Below are positions 1 through 6,285 of a stretch of 16,539 nt of DNA, piece after piece. This DNA is from JBAYHA01 sp041666425. Its GTDB lineage: Bacteria > Patescibacteriota > Patescibacteriia > UBA11705 > JABHMO01. The stretch spans positions 1 to 16,539 of the forward strand of contig JBAYHA010000022.1 of assembly GCA_041666425.1 (NCBI GenBank), written 5' to 3'. A program made the translations under genes and the position numbers. The notes beneath the pieces were generated by a model that made no database searches, was not told the origin of the DNA, and saw only the letters and a program-made list of their open reading frames with translations. The first letter of the stretch is position 1. The number at the start of each line of letters is the position of its first letter.

Positions 1-1
1 G

Positions 2-481
2 AGTGAAGAAAAAAAGCCGTTTGAATTCTTTCCCGAAGGAAGTCATGTCGCAATTCTTATCAGAAGGCTTGTTGAAAAATTTCCCAATTCCATACAAATT
101 CAGGGGGTGGTTGGTGATTATGAATCATGGCTGGAACTTCTATCTGGCGAGAACAAGGTGTTTAATTGTTGTTTTTGGTGTTCCTTTGATGGGAAGGAAG
201 TATTTTTACAGGGAAAGAATTTTCGAGTGGATACGGTGGAATCTTTTAAGGTGGCTTGTTCTTTTTTTGTCACGCAAAGGGATAAACAAGGGGATAAAAG
301 AGAACAGTTGCTTGTTGTTCGGACGCGTGAAAATATAGGCTCGATAAATTGTCTGCTCAAAAAAGATCATGGTTGGCAGACTATTGAAGAATTCCGATTA
401 AAGATTTTTATGATTACGGATGCTATGAGTTTTCAGCAGTATCAAGAGGAAAGAGAAAAGGTAAAAACTGCTGAATTTTAA
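2..481 (+). CDS. Hypothetical protein, 3' end only (5' truncated by window edge)
   Basis: The frame beginning at base 2 is open from the window edge to a TAA at 479-481, giving at least 159 residues, so the gene starts to the left of the window. An ATG at 107 lies in the same frame but is probably internal, because the upstream codons read as ordinary protein (for example the stretch PFEFFPEGSHVAILIRRLVE). The product is soluble-looking and mixed in charge, with no membrane segment. It has four Cys, including a CCFWC cluster near residues 49-53 of the visible part, and a charged C-terminal tail (QEEREKVK). A Rho-independent terminator lies 30 bases after the stop, which supports this frame over the overlapping frame at 3-338. 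I do not recognise a family and assign no function. Confidence 0.65.
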   Translation, partial: SEEKKPFEFFPEGSHVAILIRRLVEKFPNSIQIQGVVGDYESWLELLSGENKVFNCCFWCSFDGKEVFLQGKNFRVDTVESFKVACSFFVTQRDKQGDKREQLLVVRTRENIGSINCLLKKDHGWQTIEEFRLKIFMITDAMSFQQYQEEREKVKTAEF

Positions 482-511
482 ACGGATATTGTGAGTTAAC
501 AGTAATTTATG

Positions 512-548
512 CCGAAGGCGGATCAAATCCGAACTTCGGTTTTTTTTT
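512..548 (+). terminator. Rho-independent terminator of the left-edge gene
   Basis: CCGAAG (512-517) pairs with CTTCGG (534-539), and inside it CGGAT (519-523) pairs with ATCCG (527-531) around a CAA loop. A run of nine T follows (540-548). It lies 30 bases after the stop at 481 and points in the + direction. Confidence 0.85.
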
Positions 549-550
549 GC

Positions 551-583
551 AAAAAAAAACGCCGCGTAGACGGCGGCATTTTT
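551..583 (-). terminator. Terminator of trpS (usable in both directions)
   Basis: CGCCG (560-564) pairs with CGGCG (571-575) around a 6-base loop. Nine A at 551-559 become a U-run in the minus-strand transcript, fitting trpS, whose stop is at 671. A shorter T-run (579-583) on the other side could back up the + strand terminator at 512-548. Confidence 0.75.
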
Positions 584-633
584 GTTTTTTATTTTATTTC
601 AACAAAAGTATTTTATAATTATTCTGTTATTTA

Positions 634-665
634 GTTGGTCGGTTGGTCGGTGGATCAGTTGATAT
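634..665. repeat. 8-bp tandem repeat GTTGGTCG, about 4 copies
   Basis: Two exact copies of GTTGGTCG (634-641, 642-649) are followed by the degenerate copies GTGGATCA (650-657) and GTTGATAT (658-665). The array sits between the trpS stop and its terminator, so it would lie in the trpS 3' untranslated region. The same family recurs at 12634-12669. Confidence 0.8.
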
Positions 666-670
666 TGTTT

Positions 671-1642
671 TTATAACCCAATAACCTTTTTTATCTGAAT
701 CAATTTTTTGTTCGCCACGGCGCGGGCTTTTTCTTTTCCTTTGGCCAGAATTTCTTTTACTTCAGCATCGGAAATGGCATTATATTTTTTTTGGATTGGC
801 TCTAAAAATTCAACAACTTTTTCGGCTAAATCATTTTTGAAAGCGCCATAACCTTGGCCGTTGAATTTTTTTTCGATATCTCTGACCAATTCACCGGTAA
901 CAAGAGAATAAATGGCAAGTAAATTGGTCATGGCCGGTTTGTCGGGGACAGAAACAACTTCTGTGCCGGAATCGGTAACCGCTTTTTTTATTTTTTTTCT
1001 GATTAAATCAGGAGAATCGGTCAAGGCGATATAATTATATTCGGAGCTAGCGGATTTGCTCATTTTTCGAGTGGCATCATCAAGACCTTTTAGCCGAGCA
1101 GAAATTTTGTTCAGAGAAACTTCCGGCACAACAAAATTGTCGCCATAAAGATTATTAAATTTTTTGGCAATCATTCTGGTCAGTTCCACGTGTTGAACTT
1201 GGTCTTCGCCAACAGGAACAATTTGCGTGTCGTAGAGTAAAATATCCGCAGCCATTAGACATGGATAGGTGAATAATCCGGCGTTGATGTTGTCTTCGTG
1301 TTGAGCGGATTTGTCTTTGAATTGCGTCATCCGGTTCAGTTCACCCATTGGCATCATGCAAGTTAAAATCCAGGCCAGTTCCAAATGTTCTGGAACCTCG
1401 GATTGACGGAAAATAACACATTTTTCTGGATCAAGACCGCTGGCCAAATAAATTTTTGTTAAATCAAAAATTTGGCGATTTAGTTTTGCCGGTTCTTGGT
1501 AAATTGTGAGCGCATGCAAATCAACGATGGAAAAGAAAGAATCGTATTTTTTTTGTAATTCCAGCCAATTATGCAAGGCACCAAAATAGTTGCCAAGATG
1601 AATAATGCCGGTTGGTTGCATGCCGCTGAATAGTCGTTTCAT
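671..1642 (-). CDS. trpS: Tryptophan--tRNA ligase
   Basis: A 323-residue class Ic aminoacyl-tRNA synthetase that charges tRNA-Trp with tryptophan, using ATP, in the cytoplasm. The length is typical of bacterial TrpRS. The HIGH-type motif appears as HLGN (residues 15-18) within SGMQPTGIIHLGNYFGA. The KMSKS loop is intact at 193-197. Other family landmarks are YPCLMAADILLY (126-137) and VGEDQVQHVELTR (144-156), which belong to the tryptophan and adenylate pocket. The ATG at 1642 sits 24 bases downstream of a strong promoter, and no Shine-Dalgarno sequence precedes it. The gene is separated from the upstream rnj by a terminator, so it is probably monocistronic. No tryptophan-responsive leader or T-box is visible in the short 5' region. 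Confidence 0.97.
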   Translation of the reverse strand: MKRLFSGMQPTGIIHLGNYFGALHNWLELQKKYDSFFSIVDLHALTIYQEPAKLNRQIFDLTKIYLASGLDPEKCVIFRQSEVPEHLELAWILTCMMPMGELNRMTQFKDKSAQHEDNINAGLFTYPCLMAADILLYDTQIVPVGEDQVQHVELTRMIAKKFNNLYGDNFVVPEVSLNKISARLKGLDDATRKMSKSASSEYNYIALTDSPDLIRKKIKKAVTDSGTEVVSVPDKPAMTNLLAIYSLVTGELVRDIEKKFNGQGYGAFKNDLAEKVVEFLEPIQKKYNAISDAEVKEILAKGKEKARAVANKKLIQIKKVIGL

Positions 1643-1666
1643 ATGAATTTTATTTATGATATTTGA

Positions 1667-1694
1667 ATTATATCAAAATGGGGAAAAAAATCAA
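1667..1694 (-). promoter_or_regulatory. Sigma70-type promoter of trpS
   Basis: Read on the minus strand, a -35 TTGATT (1689-1694) is separated by 16 bases from a perfect -10 TATAAT (1667-1672), with an extended -10 TG one base upstream. The predicted start of transcription is near 1660, giving a leader of under 20 bases. Confidence 0.75.
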
Positions 1695-1743
1695 TTGAAA
1701 TTTTTGCGGGGATTATTTTTTATATATTGGCGATTTTTTTTCT

Positions 1744-1785
1744 AAAACAAAAAACCGTTGGTGAAAACCAGCGGTTTTTTGTTTT
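1744..1785 (-). terminator. Terminator of rnj (symmetrical)
   Basis: Eight bases, CCGTTGGT (1755-1762), pair with ACCAGCGG (1767-1774; one G-U) around a short GAAA loop. The stem is extended by AAAACAAAAAA (1744-1754) against TTTTTTGTTTT (1775-1785), so it gives a U-rich tail in either direction. It is 31 bases past the rnj stop. Confidence 0.85.
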
Positions 1786-1788
1786 AAA

Positions 1789-1807
1789 CTTACTACTTAC
1801 TACTTAC
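1789..1807. repeat. 7-bp tandem repeat CTTACTA, 2.7 copies
   Basis: CTTACTA (1789-1795), CTTACTA (1796-1802) and CTTAC (1803-1807) lie between the rnj stop and its terminator. Similar ACTTAC-type sequence occurs in the porD-porA gap (7822-7868). Confidence 0.65.
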
Positions 1808-1815
1808 ATTGAAAA

Positions 1816-3690
1816 TTAAACCTCGATAACGACCGGTAAAATCATCGGTCGGCGTTTGGTTTTTTTGTAAAGGAATTCGCCGATTTCATCGCGCAGTTTG
1901 TTTTTTAAAAACATTGGATCAAAGGTCGCTCCGGGTTTGCCGGCGATTATTTTTTTGCTGAAAATTCTGGCATCTTCAATCAATTTTTTGTTTTCTTTCA
2001 TGTGCACAAAGCCGCGAGAAATAATATCCGGACTGCCGACAAGTTCGCCATTGGATTTTTTTACCATGGCGATAACGACAAACATTCCGTCTTCGCTCAT
2101 CATTTGGCGATCGCGTAGAACGATGCTGGAAACATCGCCGACGCCGAGACCGTCAACCATGACATATTCTGTTGGAACCTTTTCATCAGTCAATCGACCG
2201 GCGGTTATTTTTGTTTGCGGATTTTGGACAAATTCCATAACTTGACCGTTGGCTGCAATAAAAATATCCTCTTTTTTCATGCCAACGCTTTCGGCGATTT
2301 GGCCGTGAATGCGCAACATGTAGTGATTGGCTTCAATGGGAATGAAATATTTTGGATTGAACAATCGGATAATCAATTTTAGATCTTCTTGTTTGGCATG
2401 ACCACCGGCGTGAACGTCCATCAGTTGATAGTGATAGACCTTGGCGCCTTGTTTGTAAAAGCTATCTTTTAGGCTTTGAATGGTTCTTTCATTTCCTGGA
2501 ATAACAGATGAAGAAAAAAGAATGGAGTCATCTTGTTTGACATGCAAGAATTTGTGGTCATGATTGGCGATTCTGTTCAAAACAGCATTTTTTTCTCCTT
2601 GGGCGCCAGTACCGATAATAATCAGTTGGTGATCCGGCGTTTTTTTGGCCGCATTTTCATCAACTAGATTATGACGATTGAATTTTAAATAACCAAGATC
2701 ATAAGCGATTTCGATATTTGAATTCATGCTTCTTCCATCAAGATAAACTCGGCGATTATATTTTTCCGCTAGAGTAAGCAGTTGTTGAATACGATTAATG
2801 AGCGAAGCGAAAGTGCCGACAATAATTCGGCCCTTGGCTTCTTGAAAGATTGTTTCGAGTGATGTGGTTATTTCTCCTTCGGAAATTTGGTGTCCGCGAT
2901 GTTCGGCGTCAGTACTGTCGGCCATAAGCGCGAGAATCCCTTTTGCGCCAAATAAGGCGATTCGATTGAGATCAATCGGTTTGTCGTTAATTGGGCTTAA
3001 GTCTACTTTAAAGTCGCCGGTATGCACAATCGTTCCGATTGGCGTATGAATAACCACACCAAAACTGTCCGGAATGTTGTGATTAACGCGGAAGAATTCA
3101 ACTTCAAATTGACCAAGTTGAATTTTGTCCGTATCAGGATCAACAACACGAATATCGAGAGCCGGTTTGTGGTATTCCTCGTGTCTTTTTTTGATCAAGC
3201 CGGCGGTTAATTTGGCGGTGTATAGTGGGGGATTGCCAAGATCGGGCATCAAGTGAGAAATAGCACCAATATGGTCGTAATGTCCGTGCGTGATGATAAC
3301 TCCACGGATTTTTTTTAATTTATTTTTTAGATAGGTTATGTCAGGAATGATGTAATCAATACCGGGCATATTTTCTTCCGGAAATTGTAACCCCATATCA
3401 ACAATAATGATATCTTCTCCATATTCGAAAACTGACATATTTCGGCCGACTTCTTCGAGCCCGCCGAGAGCCAAGATGCGTAAAGGAGTTTTTTGGTTGT
3501 CCGGTGAGCGAAAGAAGAATCCACCGGTTTTGGTAAAATCGGGAATTCTTGGTGGAGTTGGATTTATTCGAGTTGTTTGCAAAGATCTTATTTTGTCGGC
3601 GACAACCGGTGAGGGTGATCTTCCGAGGGTGCGTGGTCCGCCTTGCGAGCGGGATTGGCGCGAGTTGAAGTGTTTTGTTTTTTGTAACAT
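1816..3690 (-). CDS. rnj: Ribonuclease J (metallo-beta-lactamase / beta-CASP exo- and endoribonuclease)
   Basis: A 624-residue RNase J, a cytoplasmic zinc-dependent nuclease of mRNA decay and RNA processing. The core starts near residue 70 (LRILALGGLEEVGRN). The metal site is clear: HGHYDH (135-140), the IPDS-type His204, and HTGDF (223-227). The beta-CASP landmarks are ADST (257-260) and HAGGH (427-431). Two oddities are visible. About 65 residues of basic, Ser/Pro/Arg-rich sequence precede the core, which is longer than in classical RNase J (around 555 residues). The motif that normally reads PVHGE reads PIEAN (451-455), so the usual motif C His appears replaced by Glu. The rest of the enzyme, including the C-terminal domain with DGLGVGD and SRGFV, is intact. 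The ATG at 3690 has an A/T-rich leader and no Shine-Dalgarno sequence. The gene stands between its own promoter and terminator. Confidence 0.95.
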   Translation of the reverse strand: MLQKTKHFNSRQSRSQGGPRTLGRSPSPVVADKIRSLQTTRINPTPPRIPDFTKTGGFFFRSPDNQKTPLRILALGGLEEVGRNMSVFEYGEDIIIVDMGLQFPEENMPGIDYIIPDITYLKNKLKKIRGVIITHGHYDHIGAISHLMPDLGNPPLYTAKLTAGLIKKRHEEYHKPALDIRVVDPDTDKIQLGQFEVEFFRVNHNIPDSFGVVIHTPIGTIVHTGDFKVDLSPINDKPIDLNRIALFGAKGILALMADSTDAEHRGHQISEGEITTSLETIFQEAKGRIIVGTFASLINRIQQLLTLAEKYNRRVYLDGRSMNSNIEIAYDLGYLKFNRHNLVDENAAKKTPDHQLIIIGTGAQGEKNAVLNRIANHDHKFLHVKQDDSILFSSSVIPGNERTIQSLKDSFYKQGAKVYHYQLMDVHAGGHAKQEDLKLIIRLFNPKYFIPIEANHYMLRIHGQIAESVGMKKEDIFIAANGQVMEFVQNPQTKITAGRLTDEKVPTEYVMVDGLGVGDVSSIVLRDRQMMSEDGMFVVIAMVKKSNGELVGSPDIISRGFVHMKENKKLIEDARIFSKKIIAGKPGATFDPMFLKNKLRDEIGEFLYKKTKRRPMILPVVIEV

Positions 3691-3700
3691 ATTTTTTTAA

Positions 3701-3731
3701 TTAAGAATTAAGAATTAAGAATTAAGGATTA
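3701..3731. repeat. 7-bp tandem repeat TTAAGAA in the rnj leader
   Basis: Three exact copies of TTAAGAA (3701-3721) plus a TTAAGGA copy (3722-3728) and a decayed TTAA. They fill almost the whole predicted 5' untranslated region of rnj. A two-copy version of the same unit occurs at 7811-7824. Confidence 0.85.
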
Positions 3732-3755
3732 AATGCAAATAAAATAAAATGTCAA
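3728..3755 (-). promoter_or_regulatory. Probable promoter of rnj
   Basis: On the minus strand a perfect -35 TTGACA (3750-3755) is followed after 16 bases by TTTAAT (3728-3733). The -10 overlaps the end of the TTAAGAA array. Transcription would begin near 3720, about 30 bases before the ATG. Confidence 0.6.
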
Positions 3756-3839
3756 AGAAGTTTTGGCAAAAATTTTACCAAGAAGTTTTTTTGCAGAAAA
3801 AATATAGGAGAAGATTGTTTTTTGTAGCTTTATGACACG

Positions 3840-3927
3840 ACGAAACTGCGAAAAGCTACGAAACTACGAAAATAGAATGTATGAAGCCCGTTGTTGTTCG
3901 TAGTTTCGTAGCTTTTCGTAGTTTCGT
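3840..3927. repeat. 31-bp inverted repeat (long hairpin) between the SBP gene and rnj
   Basis: The left arm 3840-3870 and right arm 3897-3927 are complementary over 31 bases with a single G3848/T3919 exception, around a 26-base loop. The arms are internally repetitive: ACGAAACT recurs twice in each, separated by an ACGAAAAGCT-type spacer. It lies 25 bases after the stop of the substrate-binding-protein gene. No strong T-run follows on either strand, so it is not a textbook terminator, but it could cap the 3' end of the secG-SBP mRNA. Confidence 0.9.
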
Positions 3928-3952
3928 ATTAATAATAACTTTATGAACTCAT

Positions 3953-5830
3953 TTATTTGTTCCAAACGCGTTTTGTTTTGATATACCAAGAAGCAGAATC
4001 AAGCAAACGATTGGCCGGAGCGATAATTTTGGTGTTATTGAAGCCTTTTAAAATTTTATTTTGCGGATAAGTATAGGTCGGATTGTAAAGGAAAATAGCG
4101 GGGAGGTTATCGGCAATTATTTTTTGGAAACTCTCATATTTTTTGCCACGTTCGGTTTCGTTGACCGTTTTTCGGGCATCTTCTAAAAGTTTGTCACTTT
4201 CCGGACTGCTGAATGAAGACAAATTCAAACCATAAATTGTTTTTTGACTGCTGTGCCAAAAAGGATATGGATCTGGGTCAAAGCCGAGTATTTGACCATA
4301 AAGCAAGGCTTCATAATCGCGCGTGGAAATAACGGTGTTCATTTCTTCGGAATTAACTAAACGCAAATTGACTTTGATGCCAAGTTCTCGCCAAGATTTT
4401 TGTACTTCTTTGGCTACTTTGGTTATCTCTGGTTGATTAACAGTGGTCAAAGTGAATTCCATGTATTGGTTGTTGTTTTTGCGCACCAAGTAAGGATAAA
4501 CCTCTGAATTTTCAATTTGGGTTGTTTCGCTGTTTGTATTCGTAGCTGAGTATTCAGATAGTTTCCATCCGGCATTTTCTAATTCTTGTCTGGCGGATAA
4601 AACATCATAGGAGTATTTTTTTGTTTCCGACGTATAGCCGAGAAAGCCGGGCAAAATAGGTCCGTCGATTATTTCCGCTTCGGCGTTGAGGACTTCATTG
4701 ATTATTTTTTGTTTATCGATTCCTTTGGATAGATTTTGACGAATTTTTAAGTCTTTTAAAATCGGATTTTTTTCGTAATTAAAAAAAATCGCTGTATATT
4801 GGGGCAAGTGCAAAAGGTTGAAATTGATGTTGCGATTATTAATGATTCTTGCTCGGAGTTCTTTTGGCAAGTAACTTAAACCATCGATTTTTTTGTTGTT
4901 CAAAGCTTCGACTGCGGAGTCAAAAGATTCATAAAATTTTACATCGATTTCGTCGATAAACGGTTCTTGGATATAAAATTTGGTAAATCCCTTGAGTTTG
5001 ATATTTTTTACTTTTCCGGTTGAGCTTTTTGTCAGGGATAAAAAAGAAAACGGTCCGGAGCCGATTGGTTTTAAATTGTATTCGGCTAGAAGCATGTTGT
5101 CAGGCTCAATATTTTTCCAAACATGTTCTGGCAAGATTCCAATCGTTAAACTTTCCAAAAAGGGGGCAAATGGTTCAGGCAAGGTGAATTTGATAGTCAA
5201 ATCATCAATCTTTTCAATCGTGATACTTTGGAAAGTAAAATAAAGGGGAGATTTGCTTCTTTGATTTTGGATTCGACCAAAGGTGAATATTACATCATCG
5301 GCGTTTAAACTTTCATTGTCATGAAAAAAAACATTCGGGCGTAATTTTATGGTGTAGATTTTTTGTTCGGGGTTAACTTCAAAAGATTCGGCCAAGTCCG
5401 GTACAATGCCATCTTTGGTGAATTTAAAAAGTCCGGAATAAATAAGGGTGGTAAGGTCAAGATCAACATCATTGCCGACGGCAAAAAGCGGATTGATATA
5501 ACGTGGTGAACCGATCAAACCTTCGGAATAGATTCCGCCTTTTTTTGGTAGCAAAGAAGAGTTGGTCCAATAAATATTCAGACCAAGCCCGATTAAACAA
5601 ATAATTATGAATCCAAAAAGTATTCTGATAATTATTCGCTCGCGAGGGGATAGGTATTTGTATGAATAAGCCAACTGCTCGCGCGATGGTAATCGTTTTT
5701 TTGCATTGAGTTTTTGAACCAAAATTTCATCATGTTTTGCAAAATTGTATTTTTGCCCGGGTCGGCTTTTTTTTTGCAGTCGATGAAACCAATCAGAAAA
5801 ATTTTTTTTGATTTTTGATATTATTGACAC
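3953..5830 (-). CDS. Membrane-anchored ABC-type peptide substrate-binding protein (SBP family 5)
   Basis: A 625-residue protein of the OppA/DppA family, which binds oligopeptides or similar solutes outside the membrane. The family start is recognisable (GGIYSEGLIGSPRYINPLF, residues 98-116), followed by YSGLFKF, DLAESFEV, a Y-I-L-pattern strand and NADDVIFTFGRI. The N-terminus is unusual for a binding protein: about 65 basic, presumably cytoplasmic residues, then one hydrophobic helix (about 67-88), with no lipobox Cys. It is therefore anchored by a transmembrane helix, not by lipid. The start is GTG at 5828-5830, the only plausible start in the open frame after the secG stop 42 bases upstream; no Shine-Dalgarno sequence is visible. 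It probably shares the secG transcript. No permease or ATPase gene of an ABC transporter occurs in the window, so the partner is unknown. Confidence 0.88.
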   Translation of the reverse strand: MSIISKIKKNFSDWFHRLQKKSRPGQKYNFAKHDEILVQKLNAKKRLPSREQLAYSYKYLSPRERIIIRILFGFIIICLIGLGLNIYWTNSSLLPKKGGIYSEGLIGSPRYINPLFAVGNDVDLDLTTLIYSGLFKFTKDGIVPDLAESFEVNPEQKIYTIKLRPNVFFHDNESLNADDVIFTFGRIQNQRSKSPLYFTFQSITIEKIDDLTIKFTLPEPFAPFLESLTIGILPEHVWKNIEPDNMLLAEYNLKPIGSGPFSFLSLTKSSTGKVKNIKLKGFTKFYIQEPFIDEIDVKFYESFDSAVEALNNKKIDGLSYLPKELRARIINNRNINFNLLHLPQYTAIFFNYEKNPILKDLKIRQNLSKGIDKQKIINEVLNAEAEIIDGPILPGFLGYTSETKKYSYDVLSARQELENAGWKLSEYSATNTNSETTQIENSEVYPYLVRKNNNQYMEFTLTTVNQPEITKVAKEVQKSWRELGIKVNLRLVNSEEMNTVISTRDYEALLYGQILGFDPDPYPFWHSSQKTIYGLNLSSFSSPESDKLLEDARKTVNETERGKKYESFQKIIADNLPAIFLYNPTYTYPQNKILKGFNNTKIIAPANRLLDSASWYIKTKRVWNK

Positions 5831-5872
5831 AAGTTGAAGTTTTTTGTCAGCAAAATTGTGTTGGTTCGAGCA

Positions 5873-6100
5873 TTAAGCTTGCAACCAAATGTTGACAAAA
5901 GAGATGCCAAGAAAAATTATGGCAAAGATTATCGTAAGAATGGCAATGGTCTTTTCCATCCCTCTTTTGGTGCGATAGACATTGCCACTTTGGGCTCCAC
6001 CAAAAACACCGGAAAGTCCGCCTTCTTTGTTCTGGATGAGGATCAAGGTCGTCAGAATGATTGCAAAAATTATTTGCAAAATGGTTATTGCCTTAATCAT
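5873..6100 (-). CDS. secG: Preprotein translocase subunit SecG
   Basis: A 75-residue inner-membrane subunit of the SecYEG protein-export channel, of usual family length. Two hydrophobic helices (about 3-22 and 50-70) flank the conserved glycine-rich loop NKEGGLSGVFGGAQSGNVYR (24-43) and TKRG. The frame is open 31 codons further upstream to an ATG at 6193. I reject that start because a near-perfect promoter (6144-6172) lies inside that extension, so the transcript begins after it; the ATG at 6100 also gives the normal SecG N-terminus. The stop at 5873 lies 42 bases before, and in the same frame as, the downstream binding-protein gene, pointing to a two-gene operon. Confidence 0.93.
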   Translation of the reverse strand: MIKAITILQIIFAIILTTLILIQNKEGGLSGVFGGAQSGNVYRTKRGMEKTIAILTIIFAIIFLGISFVNIWLQA

Positions 6101-6143
6101 AAAAAATAATTGGTAAAAATAATGAGTGAATCGATCATCAAGA

Positions 6144-6172
6144 AGTATAGCAGAGGAGTTTGCCGATGTCAA
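6144..6172 (-). promoter_or_regulatory. Sigma70 promoter of the secG-SBP operon
   Basis: On the minus strand: perfect -35 TTGACA (6167-6172), a 17-base spacer, and -10 TATACT (6144-6149) with an extended TGC. The predicted start of transcription is near 6137, about 37 bases before the secG ATG. Confidence 0.9.
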
Positions 6173-6247
6173 TAGCGCTTTTTGTAAAAACAAATAATTT
6201 TAAATAAAAATAGTCTTTATTTATCCCCAAAATTCGAACGGTAGTTT

Positions 6248-6275
6248 TTGTCGGTTAATGATTTTGTGCTATACT
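6248..6275 (+). promoter_or_regulatory. Promoter of the DsbA-like/por operon, nearly leaderless
   Basis: The -35 TTGTCG (6248-6253), a 16-base spacer and the -10 TATACT (6270-6275) with an extended TGC. Only 10 bases separate the -10 from the ATG at 6286, so the mRNA should have a leader of about 3-5 bases or none. Confidence 0.75.
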
Positions 6276-6285
6276 GAATATTGTT

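Noticed and set aside
3..338. 111-residue plus-strand frame at the left edge
   Set aside because: It overlaps the frame-2 gene, has an unnatural Trp/Arg-rich composition, and its stop is not near the terminator at 512; the frame ending at 481 fits better.
3832..3903. 23-codon frame inside the long hairpin
   Set aside because: Its sequence is entirely explained by the inverted repeat.
6101..6193. N-terminal extension of secG to an ATG at 6193
   Set aside because: A TTGACA-17-TATACT promoter lies inside it, and the extension is not SecG-like; the 75-residue form is standard.
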